Of a stretch of DNA of 64,000 nucleotides, positions 23,683 through 34,336 are shown one piece after another. Positions within the stretch are counted from its first letter, which is position 1; every line of letters starts with the position of its first letter. The notes under the pieces were generated by a model. The model searched no databases and was not told the origin of the DNA. It was given only the letters and a program-made list of their open reading frames with translations. A program made the translations under genes and the position numbers. Source of the stretch: Nematostella vectensis (lineage: Eukaryota > Cnidaria > Anthozoa > Actiniaria > Edwardsiidae); assembly GCF_932526225.1 (NCBI RefSeq), contig NC_064035.1, positions 16,477,469 to 16,541,468 on the forward strand, given 5' to 3'.

Positions 23683-26600
23683 AGGTGATATTATACTGCC
23701 GCGTGTAAGGCACGAACATACAGCTTGTGTGTAACTGGTGACTCACCCTGTGGTAGGACCCTCGAAATCAGTAACAAAATTGAGATCCTCGACCCAGACC
23801 TCTGGAATATCATTCATCCGGTCTTTCCAACCAGAGTGGGGCCTGGGCTTAAATTTAATTCCAAATTTGATTTCTTTACTGCAAAACAAAAGTAAAACTC
23901 TTTAATAAATAAAATCGAAGATTTGTTCTGTACTAGTGTATATTTGTACATGAATATCAAGGTCGTCCTGTTTTATCGTCAGAGATTCTGTGCTTAAATG
24001 GGCCATACCTAGACGTTTTGAAGTACCATGCTATCGAGTCACCGTCGTTCTTACATTCCTCACTTTTCTCAAACGATTTTTTAGGTCCTGAAAAAGAAAA
24101 TACTTAACTGCAACTCATGTAAGATAATAACATCGCACAACTCTTGTATAGTTGCGTGTAGTATAGTAACAATCCCAAATATATAAAACTGGTGTAACCT
24201 GAGAAATGAATGATTCATTTGTCGGGCCGATTTTGTGTAATTCCATTCAATGTCTTAAAATCTGACTCAAGAGCATATTCGTGTCGGGCCCGCTTTTTCC
24301 CTTCACAAGCGGAGGCAGAGGCCCGACAAATTAATCGCAGCATGTAAATCATTTACCGACAATCAAACCGACAATTTGAGGCATGTATATTATTTACCCG
24401 ACAATGGGCCCAACAAATCGCAGCATGTAAATTATTAACCCGACAATCGGCCCAACAAATCGCAGCATGTAAATTATCTACCCGACAATTGGCCCAACAA
24501 ATCACAGCATGTAAATTATATATCCGACAATCGGCCCAACAAATCGCAGCATGTAAATTATTTACCCGACAATCGGCCCAAAAAATCGCAGCATGTAAAT
24601 TATTTACCCGACAATCGGCCCAACAAATCGCAGCATGTAAATTATTTATCCGACAATCGGCCCAACAAACCGCAGCATGTAAATTATTTACCCGACAATT
24701 GGCCCAACAAATCGCAGCATGTAAGTTATTTACCCGACAATCGGCCCAACAAATCGCAGCATGTAAATTATTCACCCGACAATTGGCCCAACAAATCGCA
24801 GCATGAAAATGATTTACCCGAAATCGGCCCAACAAATCGCAGCATGTAAATGTTTTACCCGACAATCGACCAAACAAATCGCATTGTGATTATTTACCCG
24901 ACAATTGACCCAACAAATTAATCGAAGCAAGTAAATGCTAAGGCTGATTTAGACATCACGATTTAGTCGTATGCGACCTTCCTACGACTTTTCTTAAGCC
25001 TGAATTACACGCTTCGACTTTCGTAGCCGAACGTCGTAGCGGAGTGGTAGGCTGATTTATACTCTACGACTCGAGTGGTAGAGGAATTGCAGGCAAGTCG
25101 CATACAACTACATCGTGCTGTTTAAATCAGCCTTTTCCCGACAATCGGTCCGAAATCACAACCTCGTCCCCCGGGTCCTTTCCCTTTACTATTATTTGGG
25201 TCGGCGGAAAAGGCCCTGGGCTGTGTGATTAAGGCAGGCTTACCGATAGACTGTTCCCTTTACTATTATTTGGGTCGGCGGAAAAGGCCCTGGGCTGTGT
25301 GATTAAGGCAGGCTTACCGATAGACTGTTCCCTTTACTATTATTTGGGTCGGCGGAAAAGGCCCTGGGCTGTGTGATTAAGGCAGGCTTACCGATAGACT
25401 GTTCCCTTTACTATTATTTGGGTCGGCGGAAAAGGCCCTGGGCTGTGTGATTAAGGCAGGCTTACCGATAGACTGTTCCCTTTACTGTTATTTGGGTCGG
25501 CGGGAAAGGCCCTGGGCTGTGTGTGATTAAGGCAGGCTTACCGATAGACTGTTCCCTTTACTATTATTTGGGTCGGCGGAAAAGGCCCTGGGCTCTGTGT
25601 GATTAAGGCAGGCTTACCGATAGACTGTTCCCTCAGAGTGGGGGCCTCCGCAATGTTTCTCTGTTAAATTGGAATTAAATATTATTAAAAATGTTTCTCT
25701 GTTGACTTGAAATTAAATATTATTAAAAATTCTGAAAATAAATATTTGGTCTATTATTACTGAAGTACAAAATGATGAAACTGTTATTTGCTCGTTATGC
25801 TGATAGTCATTGCGATTTTTTCATATCAGATTGGTCAATTCTTTTTATTTATTGTATAATGGAAAGTCTTTGACAAAGCGTTGATCAACCATTGGGCATT
25901 ATAACGATGAAGAACACGATGGTAAAAATTAATCTATCCAAACCATAGGCACAAGCAAACCACCTAAATTAAGCTATCAATTAGTCAAGACTGTTGGCAC
26001 ACGGCGCGGTGCTATAAACTATATAGCGACACGACTGCTCAGCACCCGTGCGCACGAAATCGTCTCAACAGGCGCGTAGTTAGGGTTAAGCGCAATGGGC
26101 GCGCCCCTCTTTGACATCCAAAGATACCTTTTTCTTATGATAGCTATTTCGCGCATCCCCCTGCATCTAAGGGAATAGGGGACTTGCGCTAAGAGATCAC
26201 GTGGCTTTTTAGGTGACAAACTAGCGTGCGCTAAGGCTTTCAGCGGCAAAATATCAGCAACAAAAGCAACTTTGTCAGCGCTTACGAAAAAAGCCAGAAT
26301 TCTTTTTTTCAGAAAGGGTTTAGTTTCATTTAAACATTTTATTTTTTCGTCGTTCTCTTGTGGGACGGGCGCAGTCTTTTCCTTTTTTTTTCTTTTGGTT
26401 ATTTTGTTTTGAATTTGCCACCCAGAAAGGTCACCGTGATCTCTTAGCGCAAGCTAGCTACACGCCAGGCTCATCTCCTCACCATATGCTTTGGAATAGG
26501 GGGTAAGCACCCGTCCTCACAACGGCAGCACCCACCGAACTCCTCGGGGAGGTCCGCCGCATAGAAATAGTTGAGCAGTTTGGGGTTTTCGCTGGACTTG

Positions 26601-29600
26601 AGAACCACGCACTTGCTTCGTGTCTTGGGGTCTAGGAATACGCGCGCGATCTTCCACAATACGGGGAAAACCCTGCGACACACAGTAATAAGTGGAAGGT
26701 AATGACATCCGAGGATAATAAGATCCTTGGGAGACTAATAGATGATTCTCGGCTTAAGGCTTTCGCAAAAGCCGCAATTTTGTTACAAATAAATGGAACA
26801 TTGCTACACCAACAATGCGTATTTTGTTGTTTGTTTTTCATCAGGCCGGTACCTGGGATTTTTCTTGGAGGAGGGGGGGTGCGGAATCCGAAACATTTTT
26901 CCGGGGGGGGGGGAAGTTCTCTGATAAAAATCTGACTACCCCTGAAAGAACAAAGAAAGAGGGTATTTTTTATGACTTTGCAGTATCTCTACGGGACTTT
27001 AATTGTCGGGTTTGCTACATACCAGAGTGATCTAGATTATGCTTTATAGTTTTGTCTACAAATAGCACGTCTATTGAGAATCGAAAGTAGACCTTCGGAA
27101 GTTGTGGGGGAGGGCTGCGTTCGCACACCCTGCACCCCCCCCCTCGGAACGGGCCTGTTTATAGTACTACTGTGCCGAGACTTGGTCATGTTGTTGCAGT
27201 GTTACGGGGTGTTACGGGGTGTTACGGGGCGACAACCTTTAAACTGGATAACAAAGTGCGCTACTTGTACTCTCTTTTTAAACAATATCGAAACACTCTG
27301 ACTATAAGGTGTCCTGTTTTATTTACTTCATCTACATCTATAGCAAATTTTTGCCACGCGTTAGACTAACGAAATAATATGGAAAGAGTATGAAATATAG
27401 ACACAAAAAACGAACACGAGAGTATACATCTTTAGCATACTTTCGTCAAGCATCAGACGAACCAAATAAGTGGAAAAGTATAAATTATGAGTATGAACCC
27501 TTACCATGGGGTGTTGACAATAAATATCTGAAACCAGAAAAATACTCAATTAAAAATTGAAAGTCGTTAAGATGTTTCTTTAAAACTACCATTGGAAAAG
27601 AAATTCGGGGAACGTTAGTCGGGACAAAGAGAAAGCGTTCTGAAATGTTGGCATGACAGCTTTCAAACTCACTTTTCCCATTCTTTCCGGGTAGTGATCC
27701 TGGTCCAACTTCGCTAGTCTCTTGAAAATGTTTAGCGCTTTTCTAAAGCCACCAAAACGACAACTCATTAGAGAACACATTCTACATAAACGGAAATGTC
27801 GAGCCAGAGGGCGATGACGACGAAGACGTAGATCGATTTTTAGCCGAAACAAGCCACGACATGAAAACTCCAAGTCTCACAATTTCCGCAACCGTACAAA
27901 TGAGCAAGCAGTGTTTCTGTCTAAGCTGCCGTCTTCGCCCTCGTCTAAGATTCCGAATACTTTTGACTTACCTCAGGACAATAGACGCTCCTGTCATGTC
28001 GTGGATGTGTACCATCGTTTCTACCACCGTATCCTAAGGTGGACGCAAATGCTCTCAAGTTATTGTCATATAGCATACGCAGCAATATGGTGAAATTATA
28101 GTGACCATCCTTGGGACCGAGCCACAGGTTAAAAAAAGGGAATGGAACTAGAAATACGGTGTAAGCTAAAGGAAAAGTCGCCAACGACAGACTACGAGTA
28201 GCCTGTATGATTCTTTTACGTTAAATTTTTTGTCGATGTCCACCAACCTGTTCACTTATTGTCATGTTTGCTACCAAGGGGCGCTTGGATCCAGTAATGG
28301 TATTTAATCATGGTATTTTACAGCCGCTTGATTTGGAACTAGAAATGTGCTTGAATGTCAAATGGGACTTTAAGAGGGTGATGATAGAGGTATTTTCTTC
28401 AAGAGAACTGACCGAATTCTGCGACAACTCCGCCATTCTTGCTATCTGATACTCGCAGTTCCATATATGACGTCTAATAACTTGATCAACCGGAAGCTGA
28501 AATTAAAAAGGAAAGATCCTCAACACATTTCTTATAACATAAAGTTTCCTGTAGTTACGACTTCAAAAGGAGTAATGCCTAGTGCACACTAGCAACATAA
28601 CAACATAACGACATGGGCGCGCACTATGTTTAGCCTGACATCTCTTATGTTGTTATGTCCATGTCGTTATGTCAAAGATAAGAGTGCGCGAGCCCATACG
28701 TTATGTCGATATGTCGCTAGTGTGCACTAGGCATAATATATAACACCCTAATTGCTAAAAAAGAGCCCCCAGAATAAGCTCCTAGCCTGAGGTTGTTGCT
28801 CTAAAAAAATTACACTTCCCGATGACGAGGGGGACTGACGTTAGAAAGAAAGTATCGAAGACTGCCAGTATACTACCCGCCACAACAATTGATCATTGAA
28901 AGCCTGTTTTGTTATGGTTGTACGTTATAAAAATTCGTTTCATCAAGAGATAAAATGGATGAAAAAAGCGCCTTTCTAGAAAGCATATCACCTAGGACAT
29001 GAAAAAAATAGGGTACTCATACTTTGCGTGTTCGCTTAAAATGGGGCAGAGCCAGGCGCGTACCCAGGACTGCCCAAAGGGGGGGGGGGGGGGAGGTGCG
29101 CAGTCATAGGTTTCATATGGAAAAGGTATAGTATTTGGAGATTCCTTAATAAGAAATGACCCGCTTTTTGCCGCCAAGAGATGGTATGCGCGCGCACCCC
29201 CCTGTGTACGCGCCTGAGATCTGTAGCCCAGTACCCCACCGCCTGCTACGGCCGTGTGTGGAAAATAACCCCTGGCGCAGATTTTGTAGTTGACAATGGT
29301 GTGTACCTTGACCAGGGCCGATACATCAGTTCTTCCGGTATATTCGATGTAACACGGGCGTCCTTCCTTGTCCTGCTTGTGGAAACCACAAGACATCACC
29401 TGTGTAATTAGTAAACACTCACTATGATCTCAAGCTAAGCAATCAGACAACACCAGATGAAAACTTTCTATGAATCCCAAGCTAAGAACCTATTAAACCA
29501 AGCAAACATCCTATTAGTTAAAGCTAAGAACCTATGACCTCTAGCTAATAAGAACCTATGAATTTGAGCAAAAAAAACTATGAATTCAAGCTAAAAACCA

Positions 29601-32600
29601 ATGGATTCAAGCTATGAACCCAATGAACTCACAATAATTTCCTCACGACATCACTTAGTATTGAAAACTCCCTATGAACTCAAGCTAATTGACGTGCTAG
29701 CCTTCTTACCTCGCGAAACTCTTTATCCAGTGGTCTCTAGAAACGCACAAGAAACATGATTAAGACTCCAAACAGAGAACAAGCTTTTTTTTCCTACTTA
29801 TAGGAAACGTGTTAAGCCAGGATTTGCTGAGAAGGAGGAGGGGGGGGGGATGTACGCGAAGTATCATATATAAAAAGGATAGTATTTGACGAGCCTTTAA
29901 TAAGAAAATGACCCCTTTTGGGGGGGGGGGGGTACCTTAAATTTAAAGATATGCGCATGTAGTGAATAAGGAAGGAAAAAAAGAGGGGAACAAGTGTACA
30001 GTCCCAAAGAAGATATGCATTCTCTTATAGGGAGACCCCCCCGGAATTTCCACCCTGGACATTTGCCAAGATACAGTGTGTGTAATATAGGAGGGGGTAG
30101 TCCCCTTGAAATTGGGAATCACCCTTAGAAAATCGTATGTCCTAGAATGTTTTAATTGGACTTATTGAGAGTAAAACTTACAGGTTTATCAAGGATGCTA
30201 TCAATGCCATTTTTCTTCCTCCACTCGACTGTAGATAAGTATTGCCTGGTAAAAGCAAGTGAAGAACAAGATAGAAAAAGCTTGATAAAATCGATCAAAC
30301 AAAAAATAGAATAAAAAAAAATTGGAGTAGCGAATCACTCTCATTGCAGCTGGTATGCTGAATTACGAGAGCGTAGATTCAGACGTGGTCGAGCAGGCAC
30401 GGGAAGGGGCCCTAGGCAGCCGCCATACAACTCATGTCTGAACACGGATCAAGGCTAAGATAGAATATGTTGGTTTTGTGGAGGGAGGAAAACCGGTAAA
30501 AAACCCTTCGGAGCAAAAGCGAGGCCAACTAAATCAACTCACGTCGGGACCGGGAATCGAACCCAAAACCTAGTGGTGAGAGGCACATGAACAACAGAGT
30601 GACGCTCTGCCAACTGCGCCACCTAGGCTTTACGCGACAGTCCACCACTTACAAATTACTGTTATTTTGACAAAGTAACATGCCTGTACATCGAATCCCC
30701 GTGCTCGTAAAAACCCTTTATTACTCACCTGTACGCTGCCTTGTACATCGAACCGCCGTGCTCGTAAAAACCCTTTATTACTCACCTGTACGCTGCCTTG
30801 TACAGCGAACCCCCGTGCTCGTAAAAACCCTTTTATAACTTACCTGTACGCTGCCTTGTACATCGAACCTCCGTGCTCATAGAAACTCTTTATTACACCT
30901 GTACGCTGCTTGAACATCAAACCCCCGTGGTCGTAAAAACCCTTTTATAACTTACCTGTACGCTGCCTGTACAGCGAACCCCCGTGCTCGTAAAAACCCT
31001 TTTATAACTTACCTGTACGCTGCCTTGTACATCGAACCCCCGTGCTCATAGAAACTCTTTATTACTTACCTGTACGCTGCCTGTACAGCGAACCCCCGTG
31101 CTCGTAAAACCCCTTTTATAACTTACCTGTACGCTGCCTGTACAGCGAACCCCCGTGCTCGTAAAAACCCTTTTATAACTTACCTGTACGCTGCCTTGTA
31201 CATCGAACCTCCGTGCTCATAGAAACTCTTTATTACTTACCTGTACGCTGCTTGAACATCAAACCCCCGTGGTCGTAAAAACCCTTTATTACTTACCTGT
31301 ACGCTGCCTTGTACATCGAACCCCCGTGCTCGTAAAAACCCTTTTATAACTTACCTGTACGCTGCCTGTACAGCGAACCCCCGTGCTCATAGAAACTCTT
31401 TATAACTTACCTGTACGCTGCCTGTACAGCGAACCCCCGTGCTCGTAGAAACCCTTTTATAACTTACCTGTACGCTGCTTGAACATCAAACCCCCGTGCT
31501 CGTAAAAACCCTTTTATAACTTACCTGTACGCTGCTTGAACATCAAACCCCCGTGCTCGTAAAAACCCTTTATTACTCACCTGTACGCTGCCTGTACAGC
31601 GAACCCCCGTGCTCGTAGAAACCCTTTATTATACTCACTTGTACGCTGCTTGAACATCAAACCCCCGTGCTCGTAAAAACCCTTTTATAACTTACTTGTA
31701 CGCTGCTTGAACATCAAACCCCCGTGCTCGTAAAAACCGCAACAGCGTTCTCTGAAAATGAGAAGATTGTAATCCATGGTACGTCAGCGAAATTACTGTC
31801 AGGGCGTGACTATGAGAACAAGGAAGACCCCTTTTTGAATAAAAAAAATTAATAATAAATCATGGACACATCTCGAGATATCTGAACATATGTCAAAATT
31901 ATGTCACATTCCTCCCCCCCCCCCCTTGGCACATTAGGACGCACTAGAGCAAACAAACATTCTTCGCCTCATTTATGCCCCTTTCTCCAAAAGCCAGAAT
32001 GTCACCGAATTCTTGAGTACGATCGGCATCTTGTATTGCGATTGGCATGCGTAACAAAAAGTGACGCGCGATCGTGCTTTGCGTTGAAACAAGAAAGCGA
32101 CAACCATTGGGACCGTGCAAAGTGGTCGCTTTATAAAGGTTCTCAAATACAGGATTTAGACAGTGGAAATTGGCTTTTTATTATCTAATATTGAAGAGGG
32201 TTTGGAAAAAGGAGACCGCTTAATAAAAAATAACTGTGATATTTAAAAAATGTCACACAGTTATGTGAAGGTGTTTCCACGAACTTCACGTAATTCAATG
32301 TAAACCAAAAAGGGCTTGAATAGATTTCAGTTTTACATAATAGAATTAATCGAATAACCACACTCTTATAACGGACGAAGACACTTAACCACGGACAAAG
32401 AATTCTCAAAATAATCCGCTTTGATAACTTTTGGCATATATAAGAGCTACTTAAGTGATATAAAACGGCGCAGTTGGTAAACCAGTAGGTTGGCTTTGTT
32501 CGTGGTAGCGCAAAATATAAACACCAGTACTGTTTAAGAATGATAGAAGCCATGTATAGCTTGTTCTAAATACCAGTGTGGTTATATCAATTCCCATACA

Positions 32601-33498
32601 CACAGAATTTCATAAAAAGAAAATCAGACAAATATTCTGTTGTGGGCTTTCTTCAACACCACAAACTATGTTTTACGGCTTGACTAAAAGGGAGCTGAAC
32701 GGTTTGAAAACCATTTTATAAAAAAAAATAAAGCCAGACAAAAGTTCTACATTTAAATAGGTTAGCAATTAAATATAATTAATTCATAAAGTCTTAATAA
32801 ACATAATTTCAGTATTTCTGTTTTTAGAAATTTCCCAAACCATTCAGTTCAGCAGTTTTATTACAGCATCATGGTCTCCTGATTACATTTAACTGCTGAA
32901 TGGTTTACCGCGGAACTGATGCAACGACTTTAATTTTCGCGGGAGAAATTTGATACGAGTTCTATAATAAATTGCGAGCATAAAGCAAATTACAGACTTA
33001 CAGGTAGAAAGAAAATGAGTTAGGATATATAATGACACGGTAAGCAATATTAGAAAATGTTTCTTATAAACCACTGAGGTCGTTGTCGTAATTACGGACC
33101 GCGTCGTCTAAACTCTTCAACTCACGAAGGTTAAAAAAACTTCTTGATGATATCCGTAAAAATTCTTCACTCACTACGGACAATAATTTGAGTCAAATAA
33201 TACTTACAAAATAGTATCTATGGATATCGGTTTTACTCGAAAACATTTGCTTATTTAGAAAAGGAATCTTGAAATATAACATTTAAGCTTAAATTATTTT
33301 TCAGAGCCTGGGACTTTGATGACAACTCGAAACTGCTCAAATCACTAACCACTAAACTCTCACAGTAACAACATTCTATTATTCAATCTATAAATCACCA
33401 GTTACCTCGTCAGCTTGTGTTTCCTTTGATAATAACTCTATGAATTCGTTCAGTGATTTTTCTTGAGTCAGGCTCAAGTCGCCTAAATAACCACTCAT
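21148..33498 (-). CDS. SEC14L: SEC14-like CRAL-TRIO and GOLD domain protein
   Basis: Minus-strand exons: 33498-33406, [CRAL-TRIO-N exon not found], 30245-30182, 29736-29710, 29399-29307, 28496-28413, 28033-27972, 27742-27673, 27527-27505, 26672 to about 26485, [linker not found], 24087-24009, 23878-23747, 22055-21975, 21247-21148. All directly neighbouring exons join in phase. The start MSGYLGDLSLTQEKSLNEF is typical of SEC14L2-type proteins. CRAL-TRIO follows: WRKKNGIDSIL, GFHKQDKEGRPCYIE, HIHDMTGAS, QDHYPERMGKIFIVNTPW (split over the 23 nt exon), FLDPKTRSK, LPEEFGG. GOLD follows: DGDSIAWYFKTSSKEIKFGI, CTLVWDNNDSKWLSKTIKYHV, then an acidic tail. SEC14L proteins bind and exchange hydrophobic lipids such as tocopherol, squalene or phosphoinositides; the ligand here is unknown. 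Two exons are only 27 and 23 nt. Introns carry most of the minisatellites of the window. Confidence 0.85.
21385..21700. repeat. Tandem repeat, about 77 bp unit, GAT-rich
   Basis: About four copies of a unit with GATGCTGATGATAATGATGA, CGATAGTGATGACAATGCTG and GATTAATGATGTCACTT, followed by simple GATGAT sequence to about 21850. In the last intron of the SEC14-like gene. Confidence 0.85.
22080..23430. repeat. Minisatellite, 56 bp unit, dense CACGTG
   Basis: About 24 copies of two related half-units: CCACGTGTAAGGCACGTGAC, CCTTTACTGTCACAAGTAAG, GCACGTGACACTACCG. Most units have three CACGTG palindromes, so the array holds on the order of 60-70 E-boxes. In the SEC14-like gene intron between the two central GOLD exons, ending about 25 bp from the acceptor at 22056. 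Confidence 0.92.
23450..23690 (-). mobile_element. MITE, family E, inverted and truncated
   Basis: Reverse-orientation remnant: CAGGCCC end, CCACAACGGCGTCCA, then CACTCTGGTATG, CGGATTTCGCGGCCACC and a run of about 22 C. The TACCCAGG end is missing. The SEC14-like exon ending at 23747 lies about 55 bp beyond it. Confidence 0.5.
24331..24925. repeat. Minisatellite, 42 bp unit
   Basis: About 14 copies of a unit with CGCAGCATGTAAATTATTTA and CCCGACAATCGGCCCAACAA. Because 42 is a multiple of 3, long open frames exist on both strands (174 codons minus, 105 plus). The array lies in an intron and has no flanking coding signal, so they are not called as genes. Confidence 0.9.
24940..25134. mobile_element. 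MITE, family B (short copy)
   Basis: Terminal inverted repeats of about 38 bp beginning AAGGCTGATTTAGACA and running through GTATGCGAC; 195 bp. The ends match the 749 bp element at 3989-4737. Confidence 0.75.
25183..25633. repeat. Minisatellite, 74 bp unit, nearly identical copies
   Basis: Six copies of a unit with CCTTTACTATTATTTGGGTC, GGCGGAAAAGGCCCTGGGCT and GCAGGCTTACCGATAGACTG. Copies differ by only a few bases, mainly a GT insertion in the last two, indicating recent expansion. Confidence 0.92.
25640..26179. other. SEC14-like intron, AT-rich, no feature
   Basis: AT-rich sequence with a duplicated GAAATTAAATATTATTAAAAA stretch near 25675-25730. I looked here for the missing CRAL-TRIO/GOLD linker exon and did not find it. 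Confidence 0.4.
26181..26452. mobile_element. Inverted-repeat element, about 270 bp
   Basis: CTTGCGCTAAGAGATCAC at 26183-26200 is matched by its exact reverse complement at 26433-26450. The AT-rich interior has no coding capacity. MITE-like; family unknown. Confidence 0.6.
26842..27157 (+). mobile_element. MITE, family E, complete copy
   Basis: Left end CAGGCCGGTACCTGGGATTT, right end CTCGGAACGGGCCTG; 316 bp. Internal G run and core as in 19742-20069. In a SEC14-like intron. Confidence 0.7.
28576..28733. mobile_element. 158 bp MITE, family F
   Basis: TGCCTAGTGCACACTAGC at the left end is reflected as GCTAGTGTGCACTAGGCA at the right. The interior repeats ATAACGACAT-type words on both strands. 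In a SEC14-like intron. Confidence 0.75.
29054..29220. mobile_element. MITE, G-run type, GCGCGTAC ends
   Basis: CAGGCGCGTACCCAGG and CCTGTGTACGCGCCTG form the inverted ends. The interior with AGTATTTGGAGATTCC and AATAAGAAATGACCC recurs at about 29820-29935. In the SEC14-like gene, less than 100 bp from a coding exon. Confidence 0.65.
29430..29700. repeat. Degenerate tandem repeat, about 20-25 bp unit
   Basis: Repeated words CAAGCTAAGAACCTATGA and variants, about ten imperfect copies. In a SEC14-like intron just upstream (on +) of the 27 nt exon. Confidence 0.65.
29815..29940. repeat. Fragment of the 29054 MITE family
   Basis: G run, GTACGCGAAGTATCATAT, AAAAGGATAGTATTTGA, AATAAGAAAATGACCCC, G run. 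Ends are not intact. Confidence 0.5.
30305..30630 (-). mobile_element. tRNA-derived SINE
   Basis: On the minus strand the head reads CTAGGTGGCGCAGTTGGCAG (RNA polymerase III A box) followed about 50 bp later by GGGTTCGATTCCCGGTCC (B box). A non-tRNA body and a T/A-rich tail at the low-coordinate end follow. The tRNA part does not fold to a complete tRNA with a clear anticodon arm, so it is a SINE rather than a tRNA gene. Confidence 0.75.
30664..31737. repeat. Minisatellite, 57 bp unit
   Basis: About 19 copies of a unit with CCTGTACGCTGCCTGTACAG, CGAACCCCCGTGCTCGTAAA and AACCCTTTTATAACTTA. Two unit variants alternate (TGTACATCG / TGTACAGCG and TTGAACATC). In a SEC14-like intron. Confidence 0.92.
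31740..33405. other. SEC14-like first-intron region, unresolved
   Basis: The exon for the start of the CRAL-TRIO-N domain should lie in this intron region but was not identified with matching phase. A hairpin with AACCATTCAG / CTGAATGGTT arms is at 32836-32908. A C-run is at 31914-31925. Confidence 0.4.
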
Positions 33499-34336
33499 TG
33501 CTCAATAGTAGAATGGAAACTTGCTTCCAGGGTTGACCAGTCGGCCCTACGGCCTCGAGGCTATTTGTCAGAATTCTTTAGGGGAATGCAATGCTATTTT
33601 TCATTACCACGCAGACTAGGAAACTTGACGAGGCCCGACCACAATCAAGTGCTCGGTAAATAATTCATTCATAGAAGGAAGGTAGCGAACCTGTGCACCA
33701 GAATAAACTGCACATTCGCTTGCATTAGGCGGGATATGTAGGAGGAATTACTTTTCTAATCAATATTTTGTAACAAAAGCAGATCAAAATCTCCTTATTT
33801 GTTAAGGGTTTTTATCGTATTTCTTTCTCTTTTTTAGCTTTCTTTTGTTTTTCATTAAAAAAGAATCTTTTTTTTAATTGAAACATTAGAAAAAGTTTTG
33901 AGAACAGCTGTAATTTGTGTTTTGAAGTATTTTCTCCACACGCTTCCAATCCCGCGAATTGAAATAACCAATCGCACGCACGTGTCAGCTTTTCAAATAT
34001 CCCGGATGTGTCCACAGAGAAATGCAAATGAGAACTAGCGTGAAGGTTCGACTGCATCGAGGAAATGGCGGATGGAGGGCATTCGATGCGCGCTTTACGA
34101 TGGAAATTCGAATTACGCTGCTAAATCGACAGCACAACGGATTCTTGGATGGAAGGGGTGTCGTTTTTGATAAACAACCTTTCGATCACGTGGTAAAACA
34201 AAGTTGCTCGAGAAACAGCGAGACCTAGCCGGTTCGCGTGCTTTGTTTGGGTTCTAAACGAGGCAAAGATTGGGACGAAATTGTGCGAGCTTTGTTGAGC
34301 TGCAATCTCTAATTACCTGCGCAAAACAGCAAAAAT
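33499..34336. promoter_or_regulatory. Divergent promoter interval, SEC14-like / SETD2
   Basis: 838 bp between opposed start codons. GC-richer sequence lies from about 34030 to 34330 next to SETD2. No TATA box or initiator is called. Confidence 0.5.

Noticed and set aside
24353..24877. 174-codon minus-strand frame with NNLHAAICWADCR repeats
   Set aside because: The 42 bp unit keeps frames open on both strands. The array lies inside a SEC14-like intron and has no start or splice context.
26019..26249. 76-codon minus-strand frame near the SEC14-like exon
   Set aside because: It overlaps the end of an inverted-repeat element, with no GOLD or linker similarity.
30560..30632. Possible tRNA gene on the minus strand
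   Set aside because: A and B boxes are present, but the anticodon arm and acceptor stem do not pair properly and a non-tRNA body follows; called a SINE instead.
32925..33050. Minus-strand candidate for the missing SEC14-like exon (KFLPRKLKSLHQFR)
   Set aside because: The frame with helix-like similarity does not fit the phase of either neighbour, and the frame that fits has no similarity.
33305..33367. Plus-strand reading RAWDFDDNSKLLKSL, like a CRAL-TRIO-N helix
   Set aside because: It is on the opposite strand to the SEC14-like gene and ends in a stop after 20 codons; probably chance.
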